Assembly: GCA_021730905.1 (NCBI GenBank)
Contig: JAKFYK010000083.1
Coordinates: 1 to 44,690 of the forward strand
Source: Betaproteobacteria bacterium
GTDB lineage: Bacteria > Pseudomonadota > Gammaproteobacteria > Burkholderiales > SG8-41
DNA: 44,690 bases
Direction of reading: 5' to 3'
In this document: positions 16,469 to 25,699 of the stretch, in pieces
Numbering within the stretch: position 1 is the stretch's first letter
Layout: each line of letters opens with the position of its first letter
Made by a program: the position numbers and the translations under genes
Notes under the pieces: model-generated
Told to the model about the DNA's origin: nothing
What the model saw: the letters and a program-made list of their open reading frames with translations, nothing else
The model's database searches: none

Positions 16469-17794
16469 ATGCCTCAAGCGCATTTTAGAATTGTAACGCA
16501 AAAACTGGCTCAGTCGCTCGGATTGCTTCGGACGGCTAACTATCGCCGCTGGGTTTTGGCGCTGGTGCTGCCGTTCGTGGGCGTGGTCACGGCGTTTGGC
16601 ATTGCGCCGGAAACCATCACTGAGCGCATAGAGCAGCGCAGCGTGATCGAGAATCTCGCCTTGCCGCCGGTGGAACCCGCGGCCAGCGCAGCGCAAACAT
16701 TCTGGCGCGAAGAACGCATCCAGCGTGGCGAAACGGTGGCCGGCCTGCTGGCACGGCTGGGTATTGAAGATGCCCCGGCCATCAACTATCTGCGCACCAC
16801 GCGAGACGCGCGGGCGCTGTTTCAACTGGTGCCGGGCCGCGCGATATCCGCGGAGACCACCGCCGACGGCCAGCTGGTGACGCTGCGCTATCTGAACGGC
16901 GGCACACTGATGACGGTAACGCGCGACGGCGATGCTTTCAGCGCATCCGAACAAAGCGCCGAACTCGAAACCCGCGTCATCTCGGCAGCGGGCGAAATTC
17001 GCAGTTCACTGTTTGCGGCTACCGACCGGCTGAACGTCCCCGATGCGGTCACCTTGCAGATGGTTGACGTTTTTTCGACCGACATCGATTTCCACAAAGA
17101 CCTGCGCAAAAACGACCGTTTTTCACTGGTATATGAAATGCATTACGACCGCGGCGAGCCGGTGCGTTCCGGCCGTTTGTTGTCGGCGGAATTTGTGAAT
17201 CAGGGCAAAACGCTGAACGTGGTGTGGTTCGCGGCAAATGATGGCGAGGGATCCTATTACACGCTCGACGGCAAGAACATCCGCAAGGCTTTCCTGCGTT
17301 CACCGCTGGAATTCTCGCGCATTACCTCCGGCTTTACCGCCGCGCGCTACCACCCGATCCTGCAAACGTGGCGCGCGCATACGGGCGTCGATTTCGCGGC
17401 GCCTATTGGCACCCGCATCAAGGCCACTGCCGACGGTGTGGTCGAGTTTGCGGGCATGCAGGGCGGTTACGGCAACGCAGTCATTCTGCGCCATCAGTCA
17501 AAGTTCACCACACTCTACGCGCACATGGCGGGTTTCGCGCCCGGCATCCGCAAGGGCGCGCAAGTACAGCAAGGCGATATCATCGGCACGGTCGGCATGA
17601 CCGGGCTCACCACCGGTCCGCACGTCCATTACGAATTTCGTGTCAATGATGTCCATCGCGATCCGCTGTCGGTAGCAGTGCCGGTCGCGTTTCCCATCGC
17701 ACCCGAACACCAGCAGCAATTCCGGCAAGCCGCCGCGCCGCATGCGCGCACCATGGCGACGCTGCGCGGGGCGACACTCTCAACGTTCGAGTAA
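16469..17794 (+). CDS. M23-family murein endopeptidase (MepM-like)
   Basis: 441 aa. A membrane-anchor helix is near residues 28-45 (WVLALVLPFVGVVTAFGIAP), followed by a LysM/OapA-like region (IQRGETVAGLLARLGI) and a C-terminal LytM/M23 zinc peptidase domain. Zinc ligands are visible in HTGVDFAAPIGT (H-x3-D) and GPHVHYEF (HxH). It should cut peptide cross-links of murein in the periplasm. It is directly upstream of anmK (11-bp gap) and divergent from tyrS, a common betaproteobacterial arrangement linking wall growth and recycling. Confidence 0.93.
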   Translation: MPQAHFRIVTQKLAQSLGLLRTANYRRWVLALVLPFVGVVTAFGIAPETITERIEQRSVIENLALPPVEPAASAAQTFWREERIQRGETVAGLLARLGIEDAPAINYLRTTRDARALFQLVPGRAISAETTADGQLVTLRYLNGGTLMTVTRDGDAFSASEQSAELETRVISAAGEIRSSLFAATDRLNVPDAVTLQMVDVFSTDIDFHKDLRKNDRFSLVYEMHYDRGEPVRSGRLLSAEFVNQGKTLNVVWFAANDGEGSYYTLDGKNIRKAFLRSPLEFSRITSGFTAARYHPILQTWRAHTGVDFAAPIGTRIKATADGVVEFAGMQGGYGNAVILRHQSKFTTLYAHMAGFAPGIRKGAQVQQGDIIGTVGMTGLTTGPHVHYEFRVNDVHRDPLSVAVPVAFPIAPEHQQQFRQAAAPHARTMATLRGATLSTFE

Positions 17795-17805
17795 GCACGT
17801 CCCGC

Positions 17806-18903
17806 ATGCCCGATACGTTCATCGGGTTGATGTCGGGCACCAGTCTCGACGGCATCGATGCCGTCATTGCGCGCTTCGACCACGATGGCGGCGCGCCCGC
17901 CATGCTCCACAGTCACTACCAACCGTTCCAGCCGCTATTGCGCGATGCCCTGCTGGCGCTGAACGAGCCGGGCCACGACGAGATACACCGGGGCGCCGTT
18001 GCTGCAAACCAGCTCGCTCACGCCTACGCCGCCGCGATACGCACGCTGCTGGCGCAAGCTGGACTTGGGGCACGCGACATCGCAGCCATTGGCTGTCACG
18101 GCCAGACGGTGCGGCACCAGCCCGATGCCGGCTACACCACGCAGATCGTCAACGCAGCATTACTCGCCGAACTCACCGGCATTTCAGTGATATGCGATTT
18201 TCGTAACCGCGATATCGCCGCCGGCGGACAGGGCGCTCCGCTGGTGCCGGCGTTTCACCTGCACGCTTTTGGCTCCGCGACCGAGCATCGCGTCGTGGTC
18301 AACATAGGCGGCATCGCCAATATCACCGACCTTCCAGCGGGCGGCATCGCAGCCGGCTTTGATTGCGGTCCCGGCAACGCGCTGATGGATGAATGGATAG
18401 CCGCGAATCTCGGCCGCGCGTATGACGACAGCGGCGCTTGGGCAGCAACGGGGGTAGCCATACCTAAACTGCTTAACACGCTGCTGGCACATGAATTCTT
18501 CGCGCGCCAACCGCCCAAAAGCACAGGGCGGGACATGTTCAATCTGGCGTGGGTACGGCGCGCGCTATCCGGCGACGAAGCCGCCGTCGATGTGCAGGCC
18601 ACGCTGTTGGCACTGACTGCCGACGGCATCGCGCAGGGCATAGCACGTCATTGCGCCGGTGCCCGGGAGATTTTCATATGCGGCGGCGGTGCGCGCAACA
18701 GCGCGCTGATGATGCGGCTTGCCTCGCTGATGCCGGACAAACGCGTGGCAAACACCGGCGTACTTGGCGTGGACGCGGATTGGGTGGAAGCGTTGGCGTT
18801 CGCATGGCTTGCGCGCCAGACCCTGTTGCGCGAACCCGGCAACGTACCGAGCGTCACCGGGGCAAGGGGGCTGCGCATACTGGGTGCAATCTACCCGGCA
18901 TGA
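17806..18903 (+). CDS. anmK: Anhydro-N-acetylmuramic acid kinase
   Basis: A 365-aa ASKHA-fold kinase that phosphorylates and opens 1,6-anhydro-MurNAc during peptidoglycan recycling. Signature blocks: FIGLMSGTSLDGIDAVIARF at the N-terminus, CHGQTVRHQPD, VVNIGGIANITDLP, GFDCGPGNALMDEW, ICGGGARNSALM and DWVEALAFAWLA. It is likely co-transcribed with the M23 peptidase gene. A bidirectional terminator follows. Confidence 0.96.
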   Translation: MPDTFIGLMSGTSLDGIDAVIARFDHDGGAPAMLHSHYQPFQPLLRDALLALNEPGHDEIHRGAVAANQLAHAYAAAIRTLLAQAGLGARDIAAIGCHGQTVRHQPDAGYTTQIVNAALLAELTGISVICDFRNRDIAAGGQGAPLVPAFHLHAFGSATEHRVVVNIGGIANITDLPAGGIAAGFDCGPGNALMDEWIAANLGRAYDDSGAWAATGVAIPKLLNTLLAHEFFARQPPKSTGRDMFNLAWVRRALSGDEAAVDVQATLLALTADGIAQGIARHCAGAREIFICGGGARNSALMMRLASLMPDKRVANTGVLGVDADWVEALAFAWLARQTLLREPGNVPSVTGARGLRILGAIYPA

Positions 18904-18927
18904 GGTACATGCCTTTCCGATGAACGT

Positions 18928-18954
18928 AAAAAAAGCGGCTGACGCCGCTTTTTT
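18928..18954. terminator. Bidirectional terminator between convergent anmK and erpA
   Basis: A-tract, GCGGC stem (18935-18939 with 18944-18948), TGAC loop, then a T-tract; the A/T flanks extend the stem. It serves both strands. Confidence 0.85.
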
Positions 18955-18967
18955 GTGTCCCGCCAGC

Positions 18968-19321
18968 CTACGCGGAAAAGGAAGAACCGCAGCCGCAAGT
19001 AGAAGTGGCATTGGGGTTCTTGATCACGAACTGCGCGCCTTCCACGTTTTCCTGGTAGTCGATTTCCGCGCCCATCAGATATTGCAGGCTCATTGGATCA
19101 ACCAGCAGCGTGACACCGCCTTTGTTGAGCGACGTATCATCATCGCTGACGGATTCTTCGAACGTAAACCCGTACTGAAAACCGGAACAGCCGCCGCCCG
19201 ACACAAATACGCGCAGCTTGAGATCGGGATTGCCTTCTTCCTCGATCAGACTCTTGACCTTGTTGGCCGCATTGTCGGTAAAAACCAGCGGATCAGGTAA
19301 TTTTTCGGTAATCGCATTCAT
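18968..19321 (-). CDS. erpA: Iron-sulfur cluster insertion protein ErpA
   Basis: A 117-aa A-type Fe-S carrier delivering clusters to apo-enzymes. The three conserved cysteines are in [11 protein letters not shown] and near the C-terminus in [10 protein letters not shown]. The N-terminus ([20 protein letters not shown]) matches betaproteobacterial ErpA. The start at 19321 is the only sensible one. The upstream sequence 19322-19400 holds a loose relative of the 16-bp repeated word (ACAACTACTTA), which I do not count. Confidence 0.95.
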   Translation of the reverse strand: MNAITEKLPDPLVFTDNAANKVKSLIEEEGNPDLKLRVFVSGGGCSGFQYGFTFEESVSDDDTSLNKGGVTLLVDPMSLQYLMGAEIDYQENVEGAQFVIKNPNATSTCGCGSSFSA

Positions 19322-19400
19322 ACGGCATTCCTTGCAGTTTACAACTACTTACTAATATCAGGCCACTCTAAGCCAAATACAAGCGCGTGTCACTCGCTTG

Positions 19401-19811
19401 TCACTCAGAAGCCGCTGCTGATTTGAACTTAACCACTTTATCAGACTGGCTATCTGCTTCATACACCAGCCGCCCTTGTACTACCGCGCCCATTTGCATT
19501 TCCAGCCTTTGATAATGGACATCGCCCGTAACACTGGCTTTAGGCTGAAGTTCCAGCGTTTGATCAGCATGAATCGGGCCTTTCACCTGCCCATTGACCA
19601 TCACGTGGTGAACGCGTATTTCGCCTTCGACAATGGCTTGCTCCGAAATCACCAGCATGCCGGGCTGATCGCCCGCAGACGAGATATTTCCACGCACATG
19701 GCCGTCGACGCGCAGGCCACCGGCAAAGCTGATGTTGCCGTCGATCTCTGTTCCCACGCCGATCAGAGAATCGATACGGCTCTGTGGTTTTTTGCTGTCT
19801 TTTCCGAACAT
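19401..19811 (-). CDS. Bactofilin (polymer-forming cytoskeletal protein)
   Basis: A 136-aa bactofilin. Short unstructured ends surround a beta-helical core of repeating hydrophobic/Gly steps: IDSLIGVGTEIDGNISFAGG, LRVDGHVRGNI, AIVEGEIRVHHVMVNGQVKG and LELQPKASVTGDVHYQRLEM. Bactofilins self-assemble into filaments that organise cell shape or wall enzymes; nearby wall genes (M23, anmK) fit that theme. It follows the DUF6776 gene by 8 bp on the same strand, consistent with one transcript. Confidence 0.92.
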   Translation of the reverse strand: MFGKDSKKPQSRIDSLIGVGTEIDGNISFAGGLRVDGHVRGNISSAGDQPGMLVISEQAIVEGEIRVHHVMVNGQVKGPIHADQTLELQPKASVTGDVHYQRLEMQMGAVVQGRLVYEADSQSDKVVKFKSAAASE

Positions 19812-19819
19812 GCCCCCCC

Positions 19820-20569
19820 CTATGAAATGTTCACGGACTGCGTGAGTTTAGGCGTACGCGCACCATTTTGGTATACCCGCACCTGGATGTTTTTGACCGC
19901 GGTGCCTGGTTCCACCCTGAAAGTGCCCTCGACGCGCTGAAACGACTTGAAATTGAGCTGAAATTGCTGCGATTTAGCGTCTTTTTCCGACGGCAGCGTC
20001 AGCACCACCTTTTGCGCGCCCTGTTGTGCATTGATGACCAGCTGGATATGCCCCTGAAAATCACCCGGTCGCTGCCCGCCCTGCACCAGCAGCATGCGAT
20101 ACCGATACTCGCCGGGCATCGCATCGGGTTCGAGTTTGAAGCGGTTGATGGCCACGGCTTCATCCTTGCCCGGTACCGGCAACAACGACTGAAAAAAAGC
20201 GAGATCGTCCTTGAGCGCAGCGTTTTCCGCCGCCAGTGATTTGACTTGCTTGGCAAGATCGCCATATGTCGCGCTCTCGATTTTGAGTTGACTCTCGGAA
20301 ATTGCGAGCGTCTTGCGCGCTTCAGCAAGCTCGCTTTCCTGTTTCGCCGTCAGCTCGTTCAACCGCTTCATTTCACCCTCGATTTCGCTCTTGCGAAACC
20401 CGGCGAATTCACTGCCGAAATGATAGGTCGCCCAGCTCGCACCGACGATCGCAGCACCCACGCCGAGCATCACCATCCAACGCATGTACCATGGCACGTG
20501 GGCGGTCACCGCCACGCGCGGCGCGCCCACGCCGAAGCGGTTCTTGAGCCATCTCAGCCAGGCTTTCAA
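19820..20569 (-). CDS. DUF6776-type membrane-anchored coiled-coil protein
   Basis: 249 aa. One transmembrane helix near residues 33-50 (MVMLGVGAAIVGASWATYHF) is followed by a coiled coil (about 60-130, MKRLNELTAKQESELAEARK) and a C-terminal periplasmic beta domain (YRMLLVQGGQRPGDFQGHIQ). This arrangement matches the hypothetical family commonly found beside bactofilins in betaproteobacteria. The start is taken as TTG 20569 with AAGG seven bases upstream, 17 bp after argC; a longer frame overlaps argC and is unlikely. A partnership with the bactofilin is inferred from context only. Confidence 0.75.
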   Translation of the reverse strand: MKAWLRWLKNRFGVGAPRVAVTAHVPWYMRWMVMLGVGAAIVGASWATYHFGSEFAGFRKSEIEGEMKRLNELTAKQESELAEARKTLAISESQLKIESATYGDLAKQVKSLAAENAALKDDLAFFQSLLPVPGKDEAVAINRFKLEPDAMPGEYRYRMLLVQGGQRPGDFQGHIQLVINAQQGAQKVVLTLPSEKDAKSQQFQLNFKSFQRVEGTFRVEPGTAVKNIQVRVYQNGARTPKLTQSVNIS

Positions 20570-20586
20570 TACACCGCCTTTATGGT

Positions 20587-21627
20587 CTAGGGCAGCAGCG
20601 CGACTTGCCGCAACCCCGTAGTTTCGGGCAAGCCGAACATGATGTTCATGTTCTGCACAGCCTGCCCGGCCGCGCCCTTCACCAGATTGTCGATGACCGA
20701 AAGCACCACCGCGGTATCTCCGTCCTGCGGCCGATGCACGGCGATACGACACAGATTCGCGCCGCGCACCGAACGGGTATCCGGGTGCGAGCCTGGAGGC
20801 AGGACATCCACAAATGCCTCGTTGGCATAGCGCTTCTCGTACAGGGCCTGCAAATCAATGTCCTTTGTTAGCCGTGCATACAGCGTGGCATGTATGCCGC
20901 GTATCATCGGCGTCAGATGCGGCGTGAATATCAGTTTGACCGCCTTGCCCGCGATCTGCGTGAGCCCCTGCGCGATCTCGGGCAGATGCCGATGGCCCGG
21001 CACGCCATACGCCTTGAAGTTATCGGAGGCTTCGGCCAGCAGCGTATGCACTTCGGCCTTGCGGCCCGCGCCGGATACGCCTGATTTGGCATCGGCGATC
21101 AAATGTTCGATGTCTACCACACCCGCTTCGACCAGCGGCAGGAAACCAAGTTGCACCGATGTAGGATAACAGCCGGGATTCGCCACGATCCGCGCACCGG
21201 CAATTTTTTCACGATTGACTTCCGGCAAGCCGTACACTGCTTCGGCCACCAGGTCGGGGCAGGCGTGCTTCATGTTGTACCATTGCTCCCACAGCGCAAT
21301 GTCCTTGATGCGGAAATCCGCCGCAACGTCGATCACGCGCACACCGGCCGCGAGCAATGCGGGCGTGTCTTTCATCGCTATACCATTGGGTGTGGCGAAA
21401 AAAACCAGATCGCACTGGCCGAGCAATGCAGCAGCCGGCTCCACGAACTTAAGATCGACCCAGCTGCGCAAGTTGGGAAACATGTCGGCAACCGGCATGC
21501 CGGCCTCCGAACGCGAGGTTATCGCGGTGAGTTTTGCGTTGGGATGCTGCGCCAGCAGCCGCAACAATTCCACACCAGTGTAACCGGTGCCGCCGACAAT
21601 GCCGATCTTGATGATTTTCTGCGTCAT
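20587..21627 (-). CDS. argC: N-acetyl-gamma-glutamyl-phosphate reductase
   Basis: A 346-aa NADPH-dependent enzyme, third step of arginine synthesis. The nucleotide-binding start is [20 protein letters not shown], the catalytic Cys lies in [13 protein letters not shown], and the substrate site includes [10 protein letters not shown] and [10 protein letters not shown]. The start at 21627 has a GGAGG site. It lies upstream of the DUF6776/bactofilin pair on the same strand. Confidence 0.96.
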   Translation of the reverse strand: MTQKIIKIGIVGGTGYTGVELLRLLAQHPNAKLTAITSRSEAGMPVADMFPNLRSWVDLKFVEPAAALLGQCDLVFFATPNGIAMKDTPALLAAGVRVIDVAADFRIKDIALWEQWYNMKHACPDLVAEAVYGLPEVNREKIAGARIVANPGCYPTSVQLGFLPLVEAGVVDIEHLIADAKSGVSGAGRKAEVHTLLAEASDNFKAYGVPGHRHLPEIAQGLTQIAGKAVKLIFTPHLTPMIRGIHATLYARLTKDIDLQALYEKRYANEAFVDVLPPGSHPDTRSVRGANLCRIAVHRPQDGDTAVVLSVIDNLVKGAAGQAVQNMNIMFGLPETTGLRQVALLP

Positions 21628-21711
21628 GGTTGCCTCCGCTGCCGACCTGCTCCCATGGAATTTCAAAACCACATCGAACTCAAAAACAACAAGGCTTTAT
21701 GACGACAGGAC

Positions 21712-21743
21712 GAAAAAAACAAAGCCGCCCTGTGAGGCGGCTT
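21712..21743 (-). terminator. Terminator of the rplM-rpsI operon
   Basis: Stem AAGCCGCC (21722-21729) with GGCGGCTT (21736-21743), 6-nt loop. On the minus strand it is followed by TGTTTTTTT. It lies 30 bp after the rpsI stop. Confidence 0.88.
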
Positions 21744-21772
21744 GTGTCGCGTTAAGCGTTTTGCTATACGAA

Positions 21773-22165
21773 TTACCGCTTGGAAAATTGCTTACGACGG
21801 CGCGCCTTGCGCAGGCCGACTTTTTTACGCTCGACTTCGCGCGCGTCGCGCGTGACGAGGCCTGCTTTTTTGAGCGGTGGCTTCAGTGTGGCATCGTAAT
21901 CGATCAATGCGCGGGTAATGCCGTGGCGCACAGCGCCGGCCTGGCCCGACTCACCGCCGCCGATGACGTTAACGCGGATATCAAAACGGTCAACATTTTC
22001 GGTGAGCACCAGCGGCTGGCGCACGATCATGCGGCCGGTCTCACGCGAGAAAAACTGGTCTACGGGCTTGCCGTTGACAATGATGTCGCCTTTGCCAGGC
22101 TTCAGGAACACGCGCGCAACCGCGCTTTTGCGGCGGCCGGTTCCATAGTTGTTTTGCACTGCCAT
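21773..22165 (-). CDS. rpsI: 30S ribosomal protein S9
   Basis: 130 aa. It begins [20 protein letters not shown] and contains [39 protein letters not shown] and the invariant basic tail ending RRRKQFSKR. Located 36 bp after rplM, it forms the conserved L13-S9 operon and is followed by a terminator. Confidence 0.98.
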   Translation of the reverse strand: MAVQNNYGTGRRKSAVARVFLKPGKGDIIVNGKPVDQFFSRETGRMIVRQPLVLTENVDRFDIRVNVIGGGESGQAGAVRHGITRALIDYDATLKPPLKKAGLVTRDAREVERKKVGLRKARRRKQFSKR

Positions 22166-22201
22166 GTGATATCGCCTCGATAATTACGCGATTTTTCGCG
22201 A

Positions 22202-22630
22202 TTAAAACTGCAGTTGTTTGGGTTGCTGCGCGGTATGCGGGTGCGCCTCACCGGCGTATGCCTTCATCTTGCGCAGCATCGCATAACCCAGCGGACCCTT
22301 GGGCAGCATGCCCTTGACGGCTTTTTCGAGCACGCGGCCGGGATGATCGGCGTGCATTTTCTCGAAGTTAGTCGTGTAGATGCCGCCCGGGTAACCGGTG
22401 TGCCGGTGATACAGCTTACCCTTGGCCTTGTTGCCGGTTACACGCAGCTTGTCGACATTGACCACGACGATATAATCACCAGTGTCGACGTGCGGCGTGA
22501 ACTCAGGCTTGTGTTTGCCGCGCAATCGATGTGCGATCTCGGCGGCCAGCCGGCCCAGTACTTTGCCGGCAGCGTCAACGACGTACCAGCCATGCTGAGC
22601 CGTTTCTGCCTTGGCAGTAAAAGTTTTCAT
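22202..22630 (-). CDS. rplM: 50S ribosomal protein L13
   Basis: 142 aa. Starts [20 protein letters not shown], with [39 protein letters not shown] and [20 protein letters not shown]. The start at 22630 matches the family; the upstream 20 codons of the frame are leader. Driven by the strong promoter at 22707-22736. Confidence 0.98.
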   Translation of the reverse strand: MKTFTAKAETAQHGWYVVDAAGKVLGRLAAEIAHRLRGKHKPEFTPHVDTGDYIVVVNVDKLRVTGNKAKGKLYHRHTGYPGGIYTTNFEKMHADHPGRVLEKAVKGMLPKGPLGYAMLRKMKAYAGEAHPHTAQQPKQLQF

Positions 22631-22706
22631 CGGAATTCCGTTTCTGTACGCGATACGTTTTCTATGCGGGGCAAATGCCGCCTCGGCCAAGCCAAGGGAA
22701 CCGCGA

Positions 22707-22736
22707 ATTCTATTTGAAATCAGGCCCCTGTGTCAA
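22707..22736 (-). promoter_or_regulatory. Sigma-70 promoter of rplM-rpsI
   Basis: On the minus strand TTGACA (22736-22731), an 18-bp spacer and TAGAAT (22712-22707), 77 bp before the rplM start codon. It is a near-consensus match at the expected place for a ribosomal operon. Confidence 0.75.
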
Positions 22737-22793
22737 ACTTTAGAAGGATACGCAGTCGGGTGTCCGCAACTGGGGAAAATAATAATATATATT

Positions 22794-22809
22794 TAAAAAC
22801 AAATAGTTA
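22794..22809 (-). repeat. 16-bp AT-rich repeated word, copy 4 (15/16)
   Basis: Plus strand TAAAAACAAATAGTTA, one mismatch to the consensus read on the minus strand. It ends at the base before the ATG of the YdcF gene, in the place where a ribosome-binding site would be expected. Confidence 0.8.
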
Positions 22810-23571
22810 ATGTCCTCCTGGATCATCACAAACACCATCGCCGCATGGCTGATGCCACCCGGCTGCCTATTGCTGCTGGCGGCGTGGGGACTGCTGCGCA
22901 TGGGCAAACATCCGCGGTCCGGGAAAATCTGTTTGACGCTGGCGCTGCTGGGCCTATGGGTATTTTCGACGCCTTGGGCGGCACGCGGATTGTTGGGCAC
23001 TCTGGAACCCGCGCCTGCGGATCCGCTGCAGGCGCCGCCGGCACAGGCCATTGTTGTTCTGGGCGGCGGAAAATACTCTGCACCGCCCGAATACGGCGGC
23101 ACCGACACCGTTGACAGCGCCACACTGGTGCGCCTGCGCTACGCCGCACACCTGTATCGCCTCACTGGCAAGCCCATACTGGTCAGCGGCGGTAACCCTG
23201 ACGGCAGTCCGATTTCGGAAGCACAGGCCATGAAGGCAACCCTGGAGAATGAATTCAAAACCCCGGTCATGTGGACCGAAGGCAACTCGGCCAATACCCT
23301 GGAGAACGCCCGCGCCAGTTTCGATGTGCTCAAGGCACAGGGCATTACCCGTGTTTACCTGGTCACGCATGCATGGCATATGCCGCGCTCACAATACGTC
23401 TTTGCGGAAGCCGGCTTCAGCGTCGTGCCCGCCCCCACAGCGTTTTCAACAATCTATCGATTCACGCTGCTCGATTGCCTGCCTCACGCGGGCGCACTAA
23501 GACTTAGCAGCCAGTTTTTCCATGAGGTCATTGGTCTTGTCTGGTATCGGCTAAAATCCGCGCTTCGTTGA
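22810..23571 (+). CDS. YdcF/ElyC-family (DUF218) membrane protein
   Basis: 253 aa. Two N-terminal hydrophobic helices (residues 5-27 and 39-60) are followed by a DUF218 domain: AQAIVVLGGGKYSAPPEY, RLRYAAHLYRLTGKPILVSG, EGNSANTLENARASFDVLKA and VYLVTHAWHMPRSQYVFAEA. Relatives (SanA, ElyC, YdcF) influence envelope integrity; the enzyme activity is unknown. The start ATG abuts the AT-rich repeated word, so there is no recognisable ribosome-binding site. OsmC follows 12 bp downstream and is probably co-transcribed. Confidence 0.85.
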   Translation: MSSWIITNTIAAWLMPPGCLLLLAAWGLLRMGKHPRSGKICLTLALLGLWVFSTPWAARGLLGTLEPAPADPLQAPPAQAIVVLGGGKYSAPPEYGGTDTVDSATLVRLRYAAHLYRLTGKPILVSGGNPDGSPISEAQAMKATLENEFKTPVMWTEGNSANTLENARASFDVLKAQGITRVYLVTHAWHMPRSQYVFAEAGFSVVPAPTAFSTIYRFTLLDCLPHAGALRLSSQFFHEVIGLVWYRLKSALR

Positions 23572-23583
23572 CAGGAAGCTATC

Positions 23584-24000
23584 ATGAAAGCACGCATCAA
23601 ATGGCTGGAGAGCGTCGCCTTCGTCGCCGAATCGGAAAGCGGCCACGCGATGGTGATGGACGGTGCACCCGAAGGCGGCGGCCGCAACCTAGGCCCGCGC
23701 CCGATGGAAACCCTATTGATGGGTGCCGGCGGCTGCACCGCCTATGACGTGGTTCACATCCTCAGGAAATCACGCGCGAATGTGACTGACTGCGTACTGG
23801 AAATCGACGCCGAGCGCGCAACCGAAGACCCCAAAGTCTTCACCAAAATTCACTTTCATTTTGTGGTGACAGGCAAGGGCTTGAAGCCGCCGCAGGTCGA
23901 ACGCGCGGTACATCTGTCGGCGGAGAAATACTGTTCGGCGTCGATCATGCTTGGCAAAACGGCTGCCATTACCCACGATTTCGAAATACGCGAAGCATAG
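23584..24000 (+). CDS. OsmC-family protein (YhfA-like)
   Basis: 138 aa, OsmC/Ohr fold. The two conserved cysteines are in MGAGGCTAYDVVHIL and in AEKYCSASIML. The N-terminal SESGHAMVMDGAPEGGG matches the YhfA subgroup, whose substrate is uncertain; Ohr/OsmC relatives reduce organic hydroperoxides. The 3' end of this gene is the first half of a 120-bp tandem repeat unit that continues past the stop codon (23941-24240). Alternative versions of the C-terminus (for example SIMLAKTATITHDFEV) therefore lie just downstream without a gene body. Confidence 0.88.
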   Translation: MKARIKWLESVAFVAESESGHAMVMDGAPEGGGRNLGPRPMETLLMGAGGCTAYDVVHILRKSRANVTDCVLEIDAERATEDPKVFTKIHFHFVVTGKGLKPPQVERAVHLSAEKYCSASIMLGKTAAITHDFEIREA

Positions 24001-24240
24001 CGGCGACGCCCGCAGACGGCTCCCGCACTCGGCCTGCGGCTACCGAGTCGCCAGCTGCCTTCGATCATGCTCGCCAAGACCGCCACGATTACACACGATT
24101 TCGAAGTCCGCGAAGCATAGCAGCGACGCCTGCAGACGGCTCCCGCACTCGGCCTGCGGCTACCGAGTCGCCAGCTGCCTTCGAGCGTGCTCGCCAAGAC
24201 CACTGCCATCGCTCGCGATTTCGAAGTTTACGAAGCGAAC
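23941..24240. repeat. 120-bp tandem repeat, 2.5 units, built from the 3' end of osmC
   Basis: Unit 1 is 23941-24060, unit 2 is 24061-24180, and a half unit is 24181-24240. Each unit has 60 bp of osmC 3' coding sequence (ending with the stop codon in units 1 and 2) and 60 bp of downstream spacer. By my count the spacer halves of units 1 and 2 differ at 2 of 60 positions, and the coding halves at 10 of 60. The spacer contains CTCGG...CCGAG, a short stem. The array ends 6 bp before coq7. Confidence 0.92.
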
Positions 24241-24246
24241 CACTTA

Positions 24247-24873
24247 CTATAGCCAGTAAGCGGTTTCCGTCATCATCTTCGATGATGCCTTCATCGCGGA
24301 CTTCACCGTTGCGGGCAAATCTGCCCCGCCGTGATCCAGTGCGCTGGTGGCATGACGCGCTTCGTCGTCGCGCATCTGAGTGAGTATCGCTCGGCTTTTT
24401 TGATCTTCAACCGGCAACTGCTCCAGATGCCCTTCCAGATGGCGCACCACCTGGCGCTCGGTTTCCGCTAAAAAACCGAGATTCCACTTGTCACCCAGCA
24501 AACCCGACATTGCACCTATTGCAAACGAGCCCGCATAAAACAACGGGTTCAACATGCTCTTGCTGCCGCCCAATTCAGCGATGCGGCGTTCGGTCCACGC
24601 CAGATGTTCGGTTTCTTCCTGCGCGGCCTGCGCCAGCGCCCGTTTCGCCGACGCATCGCGCGCGGTCAAAGCCTGGCCTTGATACAGGGCTTGTGCGCAA
24701 ACTTCGCCGCTGTGATTGACACGCATCAGCGATGCTGATCGTTGGCGCTGTGTTTCATCGAGCGCCGCATCTGGCAGTGCCTCTCCTGGCACGCGGCGCA
24801 GCGTTTGCGCAGGCGCGAACAGCGTGCGCAAACCTTTGTCGAAGCCGACGATGAGTTTGTCGATGTCAATCAT
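24247..24873 (-). CDS. coq7: 2-polyprenyl-3-methyl-6-methoxy-1,4-benzoquinone monooxygenase (Coq7)
   Basis: A 208-aa membrane-associated di-iron hydroxylase of ubiquinone synthesis. Ferritin-like ligands are visible: [25 protein letters not shown] (ExxH) and a second pair [15 protein letters not shown] / [15 protein letters not shown]. It begins [20 protein letters not shown]. Its ATG overlaps the trpC stop by 4 bp, so it belongs to the trpGDC transcript, an arrangement seen in other betaproteobacteria. The 3' end is close to the osmC-derived repeat. Confidence 0.95.
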   Translation of the reverse strand: MIDIDKLIVGFDKGLRTLFAPAQTLRRVPGEALPDAALDETQRQRSASLMRVNHSGEVCAQALYQGQALTARDASAKRALAQAAQEETEHLAWTERRIAELGGSKSMLNPLFYAGSFAIGAMSGLLGDKWNLGFLAETERQVVRHLEGHLEQLPVEDQKSRAILTQMRDDEARHATSALDHGGADLPATVKSAMKASSKMMTETAYWL

Positions 24874-25667
24874 GCAGCCCGACCAAACAATCGCTCCAAT
24901 TCAATACCCGGTTCAGGCGCCCGCATGAATGCTTCGCCAACCAGAAAACAATTCACTTTGCGCGAGCACATCAACTCCACATCGGCGGCTTTAAGTATGC
25001 CGCTCTCCGTGACAACCATGCGATCCGCCGGCACGCGATCCAGCAAACCCAGTGTCGTGCCCAATTTGGTTTCGAAGGTGCGCAGGTTGCGGTTGTTGAT
25101 GCCGATCAGCGGGGTGTTCAATTTCAGTGCCGCGTCCAGTTCATCGCCATCGTGCACTTCCACCAGCACCGCGAGTCCGAGGCTCATCGCCACTGATTCC
25201 AGCTCGCGCATGCGCGGCAAATCCAGGGCCGCAACAATCAGCAATATGCAATCGGCACCCGCAGCACGGCTTTCATACACCTGATACGGATCGATCATGA
25301 AATCCTTGCGCAATACCGGCAGCACACATGCGGCGCGCGCGGCCTGCATGTGCGTGATGTCGCCCTGAAAAAACTGCTGATCGGTCAAAACCGAAAGACA
25401 CGCTGCACCGTATTGTTCGTAACTTTTCGCGATCAGCGCCGGCTCGAAGTGCTCGCGCAGCACGCCCCTGCTCGGACTGGCTTTCTTGATTTCGGCAATG
25501 ACCGCCGAGCGGCCCGCGGCGATTTTCGCGCGCAACGCACCGACAAAATCGCGCGGCGGCGGTGCGGTGTTGGCCTGTCGTTCTACCTCGGCGGGCAGCG
25601 CGGAAAGCTTGGCAGCGGCGACTTCCGTCTTTTTAACCGCAACAATGCGCTGCAAAATATCTGACAT
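24870..25667 (-). CDS. trpC: Indole-3-glycerol phosphate synthase
   Basis: A 265-aa TIM-barrel enzyme of tryptophan synthesis. Motifs: [67 protein letters not shown] and [16 protein letters not shown]. The start at 25667 gives the usual MSDILQRI N-terminus. Upstream there is no ribosome-binding site but an exact copy of the AT-rich 16-bp word (25677-25692) filling the trpD-trpC gap, so initiation may depend on coupling or an unusual leader. It overlaps coq7 downstream. Confidence 0.96.
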   Translation of the reverse strand: MSDILQRIVAVKKTEVAAAKLSALPAEVERQANTAPPPRDFVGALRAKIAAGRSAVIAEIKKASPSRGVLREHFEPALIAKSYEQYGAACLSVLTDQQFFQGDITHMQAARAACVLPVLRKDFMIDPYQVYESRAAGADCILLIVAALDLPRMRELESVAMSLGLAVLVEVHDGDELDAALKLNTPLIGINNRNLRTFETKLGTTLGLLDRVPADRMVVTESGILKAADVELMCSRKVNCFLVGEAFMRAPEPGIELERLFGRAA

Positions 25668-25676
25668 AATATTGTT

Positions 25677-25692
25677 TAAAAACAAATACTTA
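25677..25692 (-). repeat. 16-bp AT-rich repeated word, copy 5 (exact)
   Basis: Plus strand TAAAAACAAATACTTA, the exact reverse complement of the consensus. It occupies half of the 32-bp gap between the trpD stop and the trpC start. Confidence 0.85.
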
Positions 25693-25699
25693 TATCAAT

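Noticed and set aside
19338..19353. Possible ninth copy of the AT-rich word upstream of erpA (ACAACTACTTA)
   Set aside because: Only one half of the word matches (10 of 16 overall), too weak to count.
24001..24240. A second small OsmC-like gene downstream of osmC
   Set aside because: Only the last 20 codons are repeated, without a start or body; it is tandem duplication of the 3' end.
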